A DNA stretch of 64,000 bases from contig NZ_CP035033.1 of assembly GCF_004028275.1 (NCBI RefSeq), forward strand, positions 1 through 64,000, written 5' to 3'. Positions within the stretch are counted from its first letter, which is position 1. The number at the start of each line of letters is the position of its first letter. Under the pieces are notes generated by a model. That model did not search any database and was not told where the DNA came from. It saw only the letters and a list, made by a program, of their open reading frames with translations. This stretch comes from Hydrogenovibrio thermophilus. Its GTDB lineage: Bacteria; Pseudomonadota; Gammaproteobacteria; Thiomicrospirales; Thiomicrospiraceae. The translations under genes were made by a program, and so were the position numbers. Shown here in pieces: positions 18,968 to 27,745 of the stretch.

Positions 18968-20845
18968 CTACTTCACCACCGCCGTAATCGCTTCTAACTG
19001 AATTTCCGTGCCCAACCGAGTTTCGATTTCCCGTTTTACCGCTTCGATTTGCGCATCCCGCAATGAATGATCCGACACCAGTTTGGCCGACACCAACATC
19101 GGCTCGCCACTGCGAATTTTGACATCTTTCAAGACAATGCCTTCCATCTGAAAATCTTTCAGCGCCGAAGCCACCTGCTGCTCCTGCACCAAACTACTGA
19201 AGGCAAACACCAATGGAATACTCACCATCGCCACAAATGCCAGCGACAGCAACAAGCCTTTTTTCGCCAATTGAAACGGACTGAACCCCAACACCAAAAA
19301 GGTCGCAGCCGCCGCCAAAACGATACCCGCCAAGTTGGTCATGAACAGTAGGAAAGCACCCCAGAACACCGGCCAATCCCACCAACCGATGCCGATAGAC
19401 GACACCGCCAACGGCGGCACCAAGGCCACGGCGATGGCCACACCGGCCAAACTTTTCGCCACTTCGGAACGAGCATTGGCATAAGCCGCGGCAATACCGG
19501 AAATGATAGCGACACCCAAATCCAACAAGGTCGGGCTCAGACGTGCACTGATTTCATGATTCACGCTACTGAGCGGGGTAATCACCGTCAGCAGCGTGCC
19601 GAAAAACAGCGCCAATAAAATCCCCACGCCCAGTGTTTTGGCGCTTTCGGTCACCAAATCGACATTCTGGCGCAGCACGCCCATCGACAGGGAAATAATC
19701 GGCGCCATCAACGGCGCCAGAATCATCGCGCCGATGATGACCGGGGCCGAATTCGCGAACAGCCCCACCGTGGCCAGCAAGGTCGCCAGGACCATCAACA
19801 CTTTATAGGATTCCGAGGCCTGGGCGTTTTCGCGCAAGGTCAAAAAGACCTCCTTAATTTCCTCCTGATCCGCATGGTGGATCAGGGGAAACGGTCGATT
19901 CGCAAGGGCTTTGACCGCCTCGCCTTTCGGCAGACGCGCCACCCGCACCGATTCTTTCAAGTCCTTATGGCTGATTTTTTCCGGCAAATGGCTGCTGAGA
20001 ATCTGCAACGCATCCGGTTCCACCACCACATCCACTTTCTCCGCATTGAAATATTGTCCGTCGATACTGAAATCCAATTGACCGGAACCGGACAGACTGA
20101 TGCTTTCGGTTTTAATATGCCCCAAATACCCGGCGAGCACACCTTTCGACACCACCCGCTTCGGCAAGACTTTGGTCAGCAGAAAATGCAGTACCTCCGA
20201 CATGCTACGCGGTGCCAGTATGACCGCATTCAGCGTGGCTTCGTCTTGCTCGGTTTCCCCCACCACCCGTTTGGTGAACTCACTGGCACTCGGCCGGTAC
20301 ACCACGGAAATGCCCAAAGCCGCGGTATTGACCACCGTCTCTTTAGCCGTGACCATCTTATAGGGTAACAGGCACATTTTTTTCAGGCTGAACACCAGCA
20401 ACAACAAATTTTTGAGCTTACACCAAACGCTTTCATCCACCAGCGCCGCCGGTTTCATCATATCGGGGTTGCCAAGCATCACCGAGTTCAAAACCAGATG
20501 GTGGTTGCAATACATCAAATCCGCCGACACCGGCACTTCCACTGACAGAATGTCTTCCACAGCTTCCGCCGGATTTTTCGGAATCGAGAAACTGCGGTGA
20601 ATGCGGTTCATTTCCGGATGAGGAATGAACCCGATGGTCCAGCCCTGCTTCGAGGCCAAGGGTAATAATTGATAAAGGGCGTCGTCACTCAACCAGAACA
20701 ACACGGGGGAGTCGGGCTGGTAATCATCCAGTCGTTGACCGTCATAAGCCACAAACTCACAGGATTCAACCGGCAGCAGAGCCTTGATGTCCGATTCGAA
20801 CAACTCCGCCCGCTCGGCATCGTAAAAAATGACGTATTGGTTCAC
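18968..20845 (-). CDS. DUF389 (TIGR00341-type) membrane protein
   Basis: The 625-residue product has a soluble N-terminal half resembling a diacylglycerol-kinase-like domain (about 1-300), then a DUF389 membrane domain with roughly six helices (from about 345, LMVLATLLATVGLFANSAPVIIGAMILAPLMAPI), and a short C-terminal soluble domain. The motif SAPVIIGAMILAPLMAPI is typical. Function is unknown for the family. It is transcribed towards prk and shares its terminator. The short divergent gap (115 bp) to the MipA-like gene probably holds both promoters. Confidence 0.8.
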   Translation of the reverse strand: MNQYVIFYDAERAELFESDIKALLPVESCEFVAYDGQRLDDYQPDSPVLFWLSDDALYQLLPLASKQGWTIGFIPHPEMNRIHRSFSIPKNPAEAVEDILSVEVPVSADLMYCNHHLVLNSVMLGNPDMMKPAALVDESVWCKLKNLLLLVFSLKKMCLLPYKMVTAKETVVNTAALGISVVYRPSASEFTKRVVGETEQDEATLNAVILAPRSMSEVLHFLLTKVLPKRVVSKGVLAGYLGHIKTESISLSGSGQLDFSIDGQYFNAEKVDVVVEPDALQILSSHLPEKISHKDLKESVRVARLPKGEAVKALANRPFPLIHHADQEEIKEVFLTLRENAQASESYKVLMVLATLLATVGLFANSAPVIIGAMILAPLMAPIISLSMGVLRQNVDLVTESAKTLGVGILLALFFGTLLTVITPLSSVNHEISARLSPTLLDLGVAIISGIAAAYANARSEVAKSLAGVAIAVALVPPLAVSSIGIGWWDWPVFWGAFLLFMTNLAGIVLAAAATFLVLGFSPFQLAKKGLLLSLAFVAMVSIPLVFAFSSLVQEQQVASALKDFQMEGIVLKDVKIRSGEPMLVSAKLVSDHSLRDAQIEAVKREIETRLGTEIQLEAITAVVK

Positions 20846-20960
20846 TCAAGCTTCCTTTGCACGGTTCATATATTGCTCTCGATTCTAATCGACCCCGAAA
20901 TAAATGCAACTGCCGGATGATTGTCTTTTTTCTTGCCTCGTTTATGGGCATAATAAGCCC

Positions 20961-21806
20961 ATGCTGAAACCGCTTTCCATTCGTCTCCTTGCCTGTGCCT
21001 TCCTGAGCGCTTTACTGTTGCCCGTCCACGCACAGCAACAAACCCTGCCCAAATGGGAAATCGGCTTAGGGCCTGGCCTGGTCAGTTATCCGGATTACCC
21101 CGGTTCCAAAGAACAAAACAACCTGATTGTGCCGTTTCCGTACATCACCTACCGCAGCGACGCCTTTACCATCGACCAGCGCGAAATCAAAAAACCGTTG
21201 TACGAATACCGCAACCTGGAGTTCGACCTGAGTGTTTCCGGCACCATTCCGGTGTCGAGCAAAGACAACAAAGCCCGTGAAGGCATGGATGACCTGGACG
21301 GCTCCATTGGTATCGGCCCGGTGGTCAAGGCCCGGTTGTACCGCAATGACCTCAACGAATTCAAATTCGAATGGCCGGTGCGCTGGGTCTTGGCCTCGGA
21401 CTTTCAGTCCATCCACGAGGAAGGCTTTTTCTCCTCGCCCGGCTTCTATTATTATTTTCGACAAGGCTTCAGCGCACGGGAACGCTTGAAAATCACCCTG
21501 GGCGCACGCGCCGACTTCGCCACCGCCCGCAACAACAATTATTTTTACGGCGTGGACGACGATGAAGCCACTGCGGTCCGTCCGGCTTACAAATCCACCG
21601 GCGGCTTCGCCGGCCTGGCGTATGTTTTCAGCCTGAACTGGCACGTCAACGACTTCTGGCTGGGCGGTTTTTACCGCCTTCGCGATCTTTCGGGCAGCGT
21701 TTACGAAAACAGTCCCTTGATGGAAACCACCCGTTCGGAAACCTTCGGCTTCGCCATTACCTGGAACTTCTATCAATCCGACGAAACGGTTCAAGGACTG
21801 GAATAA
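20961..21806 (+). CDS. MipA/OmpV-family outer-membrane protein
   Basis: The 281-residue product has a signal peptide (MLKPLSIRLLACAFLSALLL, cleaved near VHAQ) and alternating aromatic beta-strands ending in a C-terminal strand typical of outer-membrane barrels. The PKWEIGLGPGLVSYPDYPGS opening is characteristic of MipA/OmpV. The ATG at 20961 is preferred over the upstream in-frame ATG at 20904, which would put 19 residues before the signal peptide. The next gene starts directly at the stop, so the two are co-transcribed at the head of the pigment cluster. Its part in that pathway is unknown. Confidence 0.8.
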   Translation: MLKPLSIRLLACAFLSALLLPVHAQQQTLPKWEIGLGPGLVSYPDYPGSKEQNNLIVPFPYITYRSDAFTIDQREIKKPLYEYRNLEFDLSVSGTIPVSSKDNKAREGMDDLDGSIGIGPVVKARLYRNDLNEFKFEWPVRWVLASDFQSIHEEGFFSSPGFYYYFRQGFSARERLKITLGARADFATARNNNYFYGVDDDEATAVRPAYKSTGGFAGLAYVFSLNWHVNDFWLGGFYRLRDLSGSVYENSPLMETTRSETFGFAITWNFYQSDETVQGLE

Positions 21807-22310
21807 ATGAAAACCCTATTCTTTCCCGCACTGGTACTCACCGCCATCTTGGGCATTTTGCTGTTTGCCGACGGTTGGTTACGGTACAGCGTCCAAACCG
21901 CTTCGATTCTGTTGTTCCTGTTCATCTACGGCCTCTTCATCCAAAGCTTACGACCCGGTCAAACGCCGCTGATCACCCGTTACGCCATCCTAATGCAGGC
22001 GGAGTTGACCCCACGCGACCGGCACTATACCCGTGGCGTCACCTGGGCTTGGGTGATTTTATTAAGCCTGATTTTGCTCGCCAAGCTGTGGAGTGGGTTA
22101 TTCGACGGGCGCTGGATACTGCTGGGGCACGACCTCACCGATTACATCGAAGTGGGCTTTTTTCTCGGTTCCACCGCCTTATTCGTTGGCGAACTCTACC
22201 TGCGCCGCTGGGTGTTCCCGGAAAAACCGCCGGAAACCCTGTTGCAATTCATCGGCAAAACCTCACAGGTTTCCCTGAAAGACATCTGGCAATTCAAGCC
22301 AACAAAATAG
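21807..22310 (+). CDS. Predicted inner-membrane protein, COG4648-like
   Basis: The 167-residue product has about four transmembrane segments (roughly 4-22, 28-45, 75-95, 110-130) and a basic, Pro-containing tail. It resembles the COG4648 membrane proteins that accompany aryl-polyene clusters, where they often sit beside the ketosynthase. It follows the MipA-like gene with no gap. No catalytic motif is visible. The family assignment is from general resemblance and genomic position. Confidence 0.6.
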   Translation: MKTLFFPALVLTAILGILLFADGWLRYSVQTASILLFLFIYGLFIQSLRPGQTPLITRYAILMQAELTPRDRHYTRGVTWAWVILLSLILLAKLWSGLFDGRWILLGHDLTDYIEVGFFLGSTALFVGELYLRRWVFPEKPPETLLQFIGKTSQVSLKDIWQFKPTK

Positions 22311-22364
22311 CCTCCGAACGGCGTCAACAAGCCCTAAATGATACATGGGTGAGCCATTAAAAAC

Positions 22365-22393
22365 GCCACAAAAACCCCTGAATGCTTTATACT
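22365..22393 (+). promoter_or_regulatory. Possible promoter of the ketosynthase operon
   Basis: TATACT (22388-22393) with GCCACA 17 bp upstream (22365-22370) makes a weak sigma-70-like promoter ending 29 bp before the ketosynthase start. Confidence 0.35.
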
Positions 22394-22422
22394 TTTGGCA
22401 ATTCGTTTTTTGAAAAAGCTCT

Positions 22423-23646
22423 ATGCGTTATCCAATCCAAATTTCCGCTTCAACCCTTGTCTCCGGCATGGGCGTCGGCCTAAAGGCACACCGCCACGCG
22501 CTTGAAAATGAGACCACCGGCTTAAAGCTCAACACCCAAACCCTGGAAACCAAACTGGCAACCTACTACGGCGAAGTGACCGACTTACCAGCCTTACCGC
22601 CCCATTTAAGCGATTACGACTGCCGCAACAATCGTCTGGCCTGGCAAGCGTTGATCACCGACGGGTTCGCCGAGCAAGTTTCGGAAATGGTTAACCGCTT
22701 CGGCGCACATCGCATCGGTTTGGCGCTTGGCACCAGTACTTCGGGTATTTTGGAAACCGAACAGGTATTGGCTTATCGCGAACAGAACGGACAATTCTCC
22801 GACGATTATCATTACGAAACCACGCACCGCATGAATTCCCTGGCGGATTTCTGTGCCGACGCCCTGTCGCTGCAAGGCCCTCGCCTGATTATTTCCACGG
22901 CCTGTTCTTCCAGCGCTAAAGTGTTCGCGACCGCCTCGCGGTGGCTGGATCACGATTTGGTCGATGCAGTGCTGGTCGGCGGTGTCGACACCTTGTGCCT
23001 GACCACCATCCACGGCTTCAATGCGCTGGGCTTGGTGAGTCACGACATCGTGCGACCATTGGACGCGCGCCGTGATGGCATCAATATCGGCGAAGCCGGC
23101 GGCTTCATGTTGTTGGAAAAAACCTCGGAAACCGCCAGGCTTAGCGAAAACCCCATTCAACTCACCGGCTTTGGCGAAACCAGCGATGCCTATCACATTT
23201 CCACGCCACACCCCGACGGCCAGGGCGCCCACGACGCCATGGCACAAGCGCTGAACATGGCCGGACTCACGCCCGCAGACATTGATTATCTCAACCTACA
23301 CGGCACCGGCACGCCCAGTAATGACCTCGCCGAGTCCAAGGCCGTCAACACCTTGTTTGGTGACAAGACTCCGCTGCTCAGCTCCACCAAAGGGTTCACC
23401 GGCCATACGCTCGGCGCGGCGGGCATCACCGAGGCAATTTTCTGCCAACTGGCGCTTGAATCCCAGCAGGCCTGGGCGAATTTGAACTGCGAACAGCTCG
23501 ACGACGCCTTATCGCTGACACCGGTTTTAAAGACGCAGTCGGCCGCATTACGCCATTGCATGAGCAATTCCTTCGGTTTCGGCGGCAACAATGCCTGCCT
23601 GATTTTCAGCCAAACCGACAACGCCAAAACCGGAGGGCCGGTATGA
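22423..23646 (+). CDS. FabF-type beta-ketoacyl-ACP synthase (aryl polyene type)
   Basis: This condensing enzyme elongates the polyene chain on ACP using malonyl units. The 407-residue product has an intact thiolase-fold triad: Cys161 in STACSSSA, His293 in HGTGTPSND and His328 in KGFTGHTLGAAG. It overlaps by four bases a shorter ketosynthase-like gene without those residues, a pairing typical of KS/chain-length-factor dimers of aryl polyene systems. A one-mismatch CCAGGCCTGG (GCAGGCCTGG, 23467-23476) encodes Gln-Ala-Trp near the C terminus. The class is certain; the polyene role rests on neighbours. Confidence 0.9.
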   Translation: MRYPIQISASTLVSGMGVGLKAHRHALENETTGLKLNTQTLETKLATYYGEVTDLPALPPHLSDYDCRNNRLAWQALITDGFAEQVSEMVNRFGAHRIGLALGTSTSGILETEQVLAYREQNGQFSDDYHYETTHRMNSLADFCADALSLQGPRLIISTACSSSAKVFATASRWLDHDLVDAVLVGGVDTLCLTTIHGFNALGLVSHDIVRPLDARRDGINIGEAGGFMLLEKTSETARLSENPIQLTGFGETSDAYHISTPHPDGQGAHDAMAQALNMAGLTPADIDYLNLHGTGTPSNDLAESKAVNTLFGDKTPLLSSTKGFTGHTLGAAGITEAIFCQLALESQQAWANLNCEQLDDALSLTPVLKTQSAALRHCMSNSFGFGGNNACLIFSQTDNAKTGGPV

Positions 23647-24431
23647 AAGCGTACATCGAACACATCGGCTTACAAGCGCCCGGCTTGGAAGGCTGGGAAG
23701 CCTCTCAAATCATTCTGACCGGCGACACGCCGTATCAATCCGAACCGCTGTCGAAATACAGCCCGCAGTTTTTACCCGCCAATGAACGGCGCCGCACCAC
23801 GCCAACCATTAAACTGGCGTTACGCACCGCGGAAGAGACGGTTTCCGGCTATGCACCGGAAGCCATCGCCGCCATGCCAACGCTGTTTGCCTGCGTCGAC
23901 GGCGACACCGAAATTTCCGCGAAAATGACCAGTGCGATTTTGCAGGACGAGCCGATGATTTCGCCGATTCATTTCCACAATTCGGTGCACAATGCCTCCG
24001 CCGGTTACTGGATGATCGGTCAGCACAACCAACAAGCGGCCTCCGCCATTTCCGCCGGGGAATACCAAATCGCCAACAGCTTTATCGAAGCCCTATCGCA
24101 ATTGTCGGATACGCATCCGAAAGTACTGCTGGTTGTGTACGATTTACCGATTGACCCGATTATCGAAAGTTACCAACCGGCGATGCAACCTTTCGCGTTC
24201 GGTTTGGTGCTGTCACATCAACCCAACGACCGGACTCTGGCCGAACTGTCTTTGTCACTCGCACCGGGCCAGGTTCAAGCCGTCAAACACAATTGGTTCG
24301 GCGACAATGTCGCGGCCGAGGCTCTGCCGCTGTTGCAACGCCTCGCGCAAAAACAAGCCGGGCAATTCGCTTTTCCGGTGTCGTCACAATTGACGGCCAA
24401 CCTGACGTTAACTCCGGTTCAACGCGATTGA
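23643..24431 (+). CDS. Beta-ketoacyl synthase-like chain-length factor partner
   Basis: The 262-residue protein resembles the N-terminal part of ketosynthases (PF13723 type). The region equivalent to the active site reads SVHNASAGYWMIG, without the catalytic Cys. In aryl polyene pathways such a protein pairs with the ketosynthase and sets chain length. The ATG at 23643 overlaps the ketosynthase stop (ATGA), which supports coupling and decides the start. Soluble, no signal peptide. Confidence 0.8.
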   Translation: MKAYIEHIGLQAPGLEGWEASQIILTGDTPYQSEPLSKYSPQFLPANERRRTTPTIKLALRTAEETVSGYAPEAIAAMPTLFACVDGDTEISAKMTSAILQDEPMISPIHFHNSVHNASAGYWMIGQHNQQAASAISAGEYQIANSFIEALSQLSDTHPKVLLVVYDLPIDPIIESYQPAMQPFAFGLVLSHQPNDRTLAELSLSLAPGQVQAVKHNWFGDNVAAEALPLLQRLAQKQAGQFAFPVSSQLTANLTLTPVQRD

Positions 24432-24432
24432 G

Positions 24433-24906
24433 ATGAGACGGATGAACGACGAGCTCTTTGATTTCGACACCCTGCACCGTCTGATTCCGCATTCGGACAA
24501 AATGTGCCTGTGGGAAGCCGTCACCGCATTTGACGACGACAGTGTACAATGCCGCACCACCCGTCATCTCGACCTGGACCATCCGCTGAAACGCGACGGT
24601 CGATTGTCGAAACTCCACCTGATTGAATTCGGCGCGCAAACCATCGCCATTCACGGCGGTTTAAAGGCGCAAGCCGAAGCCGAAAACACGGCGTCGCCAT
24701 TCGCGAAAACGCCCAGGCCTGGTTATTTGGCAAGTGTTAAAAACATTACCTTCGGCGACTTCAACCCACAAACCGCCGTACTGACCGGCCAGGCCACACA
24801 GCTCATGGCGGATGACGCCTCAAAACTCTATCAATTCGAACTGCAAGACCAGAACGGCCAAACCGTTTGCAGCGGCCGAGCGCTGGTCATACACCCGGAA
24901 GACTGA
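24433..24906 (+). CDS. Hotdog-fold 3-hydroxyacyl-ACP dehydratase-like protein
   Basis: The 157-residue protein has the FabA/FabZ-like pattern LIPHSDKMCLWEAV, in which His of IPHSDKM fits the catalytic His region, and LIEFGAQTIAIHGGL for the second half-motif. It would remove water to form polyene double bonds. ATG at 24433 is used; ATG at 24442 is nearly as good and is preceded by GAGACGG. A CCAGGCCTGG copy (24713-24722) is read here as Pro-Arg-Pro-Gly, not Gln-Ala-Trp. The second cluster dehydratase is on the opposite strand at 42.6 kb. Confidence 0.8.
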   Translation: MRRMNDELFDFDTLHRLIPHSDKMCLWEAVTAFDDDSVQCRTTRHLDLDHPLKRDGRLSKLHLIEFGAQTIAIHGGLKAQAEAENTASPFAKTPRPGYLASVKNITFGDFNPQTAVLTGQATQLMADDASKLYQFELQDQNGQTVCSGRALVIHPED

Positions 24907-24909
24907 TTT

Positions 24910-25638
24910 ATGGACAAACTCAAACGTGCGCTCATCACCGGCGGCAGCGGCGACATCGGTTCCGCCATCGCCAAACAACTCGCCGAAGACGGTTTTCACG
25001 TCATCGTGCACGCCAACCACAATCTGGCCAAAGCCGAGTCCATCGTCGCCGATTTAACCGCACAAAACTTGTCGGCTGAAGCCGTCCAGTTCGACATCAC
25101 TCAGGCCGACGCCGTGGAAACCGCACTGAATGCCCTGTTGGAACTAGGGCCGATTCAAGTCATCGTCAACAACGCCGGGATTCACGACGATGCCGTGATG
25201 GCGGGCATGACAGCAGAACAATGGCAGTCGGTCATTGACGTGTCTCTGAACGGCTTTTTCAACGTCACCCAACCGTTGCTGATGCCGATGATTCGAACCC
25301 GCTGGGGCCGCATCATCAATATCGCCTCCATTGCCGGCGTGGCCGGGAACCGCGGTCAAACCAATTACGCTGCGGCCAAAGCCGGCTTGATTGGCGCCAG
25401 CAAATCGCTGGCATTGGAACTGGCCTCACGCAAAATCACCGTCAATGTCATCGCTCCCGGCATTATCGAAGGCGATATGACACAGGATGTTTTCCCGCCG
25501 GACGTCATCAAAAAAGCCGTTCCGATGCAACGCGCCGGGCAACCGGATGACATCGCCCACGCCGTCAGTTACCTCGCCTCCGACAAAGCCGGTTACATCA
25601 CCCGACAGGTGCTGAATATCAACGGCGGCATGATTTGA
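24910..25638 (+). CDS. 3-ketoacyl-ACP reductase (FabG-type SDR)
   Basis: This reductase converts 3-ketoacyl-ACP to 3-hydroxyacyl-ACP with NAD(P)H. The 242-residue product is a classical short-chain dehydrogenase: cofactor motif TGGSGDIG (10-17), NNAG (87-90), and catalytic Ser140, Tyr153 and Lys157. Together with the preceding three genes it completes a reduce-and-dehydrate cycle for polyene synthesis. It starts 3 bp after the dehydratase stop. A terminator-like repeat follows. Confidence 0.92.
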   Translation: MDKLKRALITGGSGDIGSAIAKQLAEDGFHVIVHANHNLAKAESIVADLTAQNLSAEAVQFDITQADAVETALNALLELGPIQVIVNNAGIHDDAVMAGMTAEQWQSVIDVSLNGFFNVTQPLLMPMIRTRWGRIINIASIAGVAGNRGQTNYAAAKAGLIGASKSLALELASRKITVNVIAPGIIEGDMTQDVFPPDVIKKAVPMQRAGQPDDIAHAVSYLASDKAGYITRQVLNINGGMI

Positions 25639-25704
25639 TATCGACTCTCCAAATGGATGCCAAAGCCAGATCAGATTAAGCAAATATACGAAATTGGCTT
25701 TACC

Positions 25705-25738
25705 AAATCCCCTATTAATGGTACTTTAATGGGGTTTT
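25705..25738 (+). terminator. Terminator-like inverted repeat after the FabG gene
   Basis: An imperfect stem pairs AAATCCCC-ATTAA with TTAAT-GGGGTTTT, with one bulge and a short loop, followed by T-rich sequence. It lies 66 bp after the reductase stop and separates it from the lipoprotein gene. Confidence 0.65.
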
Positions 25739-25791
25739 CCATTTTTAGAAACACACCATTTATTGCGATCGATTCAGGAGGATAAACACAA

Positions 25792-26196
25792 ATGAAATTC
25801 ATGGTTCAAAAATTGATTTTAGGTCTATCGGTACTAGGCTTAGTCGCCACCTTAACGGCTTGCGGAACAGGCCAGCCAATCCGTAATATGGAATCACAAC
25901 CGGTTCCATCCAACATCAAAACCGCCGAGCAGGTCAAAAAGGCCATCCGTACAGCCGGTGCCGGCCTGGGCTGGATTATCAGCGACGACGGTGCGGGCAA
26001 ACTGAAAGGCACTTTGAACTTGAGAACCCACCAAGCGATTATTTCCATTCCATATTCCGCGAAAGAATACAGCTTGATTTATGTCTCCAGCGTCAACCTA
26101 GACTATGATTCGACTAAAGGCACCATCCATAAAAACTACAACAGCTGGATTCAGAACCTGAACAACCGCATCCAAGTGCAGTTGATCGGACTTTAA
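25792..26196 (+). CDS. Small lipoprotein of unknown function
   Basis: The 134-residue product has a lipoprotein signal with lipobox LTACGTG (Cys24). The mature part is a small beta-rich domain (GKLKGTLNLRTHQAIISIPYS, SLIYVSSVNLDYDST) without a family I recognise. It has a strong ribosome binding site (AGGAGG). It lies within the pigment cluster after a terminator and 9 bp before the YdcF-like gene, so it probably starts a new transcript. A role in pigment placement at the membrane is possible but unsupported. Confidence 0.7.
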   Translation: MKFMVQKLILGLSVLGLVATLTACGTGQPIRNMESQPVPSNIKTAEQVKKAIRTAGAGLGWIISDDGAGKLKGTLNLRTHQAIISIPYSAKEYSLIYVSSVNLDYDSTKGTIHKNYNSWIQNLNNRIQVQLIGL

Positions 26197-26205
26197 GGCG
26201 TTGGC

Positions 26206-26883
26206 ATGCGCTTAACCTCAAGCGCATCCCAGCAAGGGGTCGATTGGGACGGGCTGCTCATGCTCGTCTTGTCGACCTTATTCATCCTCACCACCCTTGG
26301 CCTTTCCTGGCTTTGGCTCATCTTCAAAACCTACCGAACCGCACAGCAAGCGCCCACACCGTCCCAAATTCAACGCCCGTTGATCGTGTTTGGCAAACAG
26401 CTGCGCCATAACCAAATCGACAACGATTATCGCGCCCGTTTACAGCGTGTGCTCGCCTTGCAGACCGACCAGCCCATTTTTGTGCTCGGCGGCATCACCG
26501 CGCCCAATTCGGTGTCCGAAGCCAAGGCCGGCGAAACTTTTTTACGGCAACACCAACCCGATCTGAAACCGCAATTGATATTGGAAGAAGCCTCCCGCAA
26601 CACCCTGGAAAACCTGAAACAGGCCCGGCTGTTTTTGACCCGACAAGACAACCCGCTCCAAGTCGCTTTATTGTCCAACCGCTATCACCTTTACCGCTGT
26701 CAGGCACTGGCGCAGGGGCTGGGGTTCGACGTCACGCTGGTGGCCGCCGAAGACCGTTTTGACGGCCACTGGACAAACTGTTATAAAATTTTCATGGAAG
26801 CTTTTTTCAGCCATTGGTATCATACCGGCGCACGGGTCAGCCGATGGCTTAACAACAAACGCATGCTTGCCAAAATTCACTGA
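26206..26883 (+). CDS. YdcF/ElyC-family (DUF218) membrane-anchored protein
   Basis: The 225-residue product has one N-terminal transmembrane segment (about 17-37) and a DUF218 domain: PLIVFGKQLR, VLGGITAPNSVSEA, ILEEASRNTLENL and LLSNRYHLYRC. Family members such as SanA, ElyC and YdcF affect cell-envelope integrity, but their chemistry is unclear. It starts 9 bp after the lipoprotein gene and is followed after 5 bp by a glycosyltransferase gene, so these are one unit. Confidence 0.8.
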   Translation: MRLTSSASQQGVDWDGLLMLVLSTLFILTTLGLSWLWLIFKTYRTAQQAPTPSQIQRPLIVFGKQLRHNQIDNDYRARLQRVLALQTDQPIFVLGGITAPNSVSEAKAGETFLRQHQPDLKPQLILEEASRNTLENLKQARLFLTRQDNPLQVALLSNRYHLYRCQALAQGLGFDVTLVAAEDRFDGHWTNCYKIFMEAFFSHWYHTGARVSRWLNNKRMLAKIH

Positions 26884-26888
26884 GTTCT

Positions 26889-27644
26889 ATGACACCTTCC
26901 ACTTTCGCCATTTTGATTCCCGCTTACAACGAAGCCTTGACCATCACCGATGTCATTGATTCCGCACTGGCCATCACCCCGAACGTTCTGGTCGTCAACG
27001 ACGCTTCCCAAGACAATACCGCCGAACTGGTTCGCCAAACCCCGGCTTTGCTGTTGGAGCACGAACACAATCGCGGCAAGGCCAGTGCCTTATTGACCGG
27101 CTTTGCCAAAGCGCTTGAACTCGGTGTGGACTGCGTCATTACATTGGACGGCGATGGCCAACATGACCCACAGCAAATCCCGCAACTGCTCGCGGCCTTT
27201 GCAGAAACCCCTCAAAACATGGTCATCGCCGCACGTTTACAAAACCGCGAAAATGCGCCCAAAGCGCGCCTGATCGCCAATAAAATCGCCGATTTTTGGG
27301 TCGGCTGGGCCGCCTCCAGCCCGATTGCCGACAGCCAATCCGGTTTCCGTCTCTACCCCATCGACTTGATCCGCAACCTGAAGACCAATGCCGTCAATCC
27401 TTCCGGCTTTGTCTTTGAAAGTGAAGTGTTGATTGACGCTTCCGCCGCCGGATTTGGGTTCACCTTCGTGCCCATCGCCTCTTGTTACCCGGAAGAACGC
27501 CGGGCCAGCCATTTCCGGCCCGGTTTCGACATCACCCAAATCACCTTAATGGTGGCCGGTAAACTGCTCCGTAAAGGCCTGAATCTGCCAGGCCTGGTCA
27601 AATCCCTGACAAAACAGCCTCATATCGCCAACGGCAACCCGTAA
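26889..27644 (+). CDS. Family 2 glycosyltransferase
   Basis: The 251-residue product has the GT-A fold signature AILIPAYNEALTITDVI at the N terminus, the VVNDASQDNT segment and ITLDGDGQHDP with the DxD-type metal site. No membrane helices are obvious; the C-terminal half resembles dolichol-phosphate-mannose-type enzymes. In aryl polyene clusters a glycosyltransferase may decorate the head group or lipid anchor. Acceptor unknown. A CCAGGCCTGG copy (27588-27597) is read in a non-QAW frame (Leu-Pro-Gly-Leu-Val). Confidence 0.85.
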   Translation: MTPSTFAILIPAYNEALTITDVIDSALAITPNVLVVNDASQDNTAELVRQTPALLLEHEHNRGKASALLTGFAKALELGVDCVITLDGDGQHDPQQIPQLLAAFAETPQNMVIAARLQNRENAPKARLIANKIADFWVGWAASSPIADSQSGFRLYPIDLIRNLKTNAVNPSGFVFESEVLIDASAAGFGFTFVPIASCYPEERRASHFRPGFDITQITLMVAGKLLRKGLNLPGLVKSLTKQPHIANGNP

Positions 27645-27745
27645 AATCGGCCTGGTAAAACCTAGGCTGCCCAACTGTTTTTTTCAAAAAAACGTCATTT
27701 CAAGGTAAAATAACCCCATTATTAAATTATTTTATAAAAGCCCGC

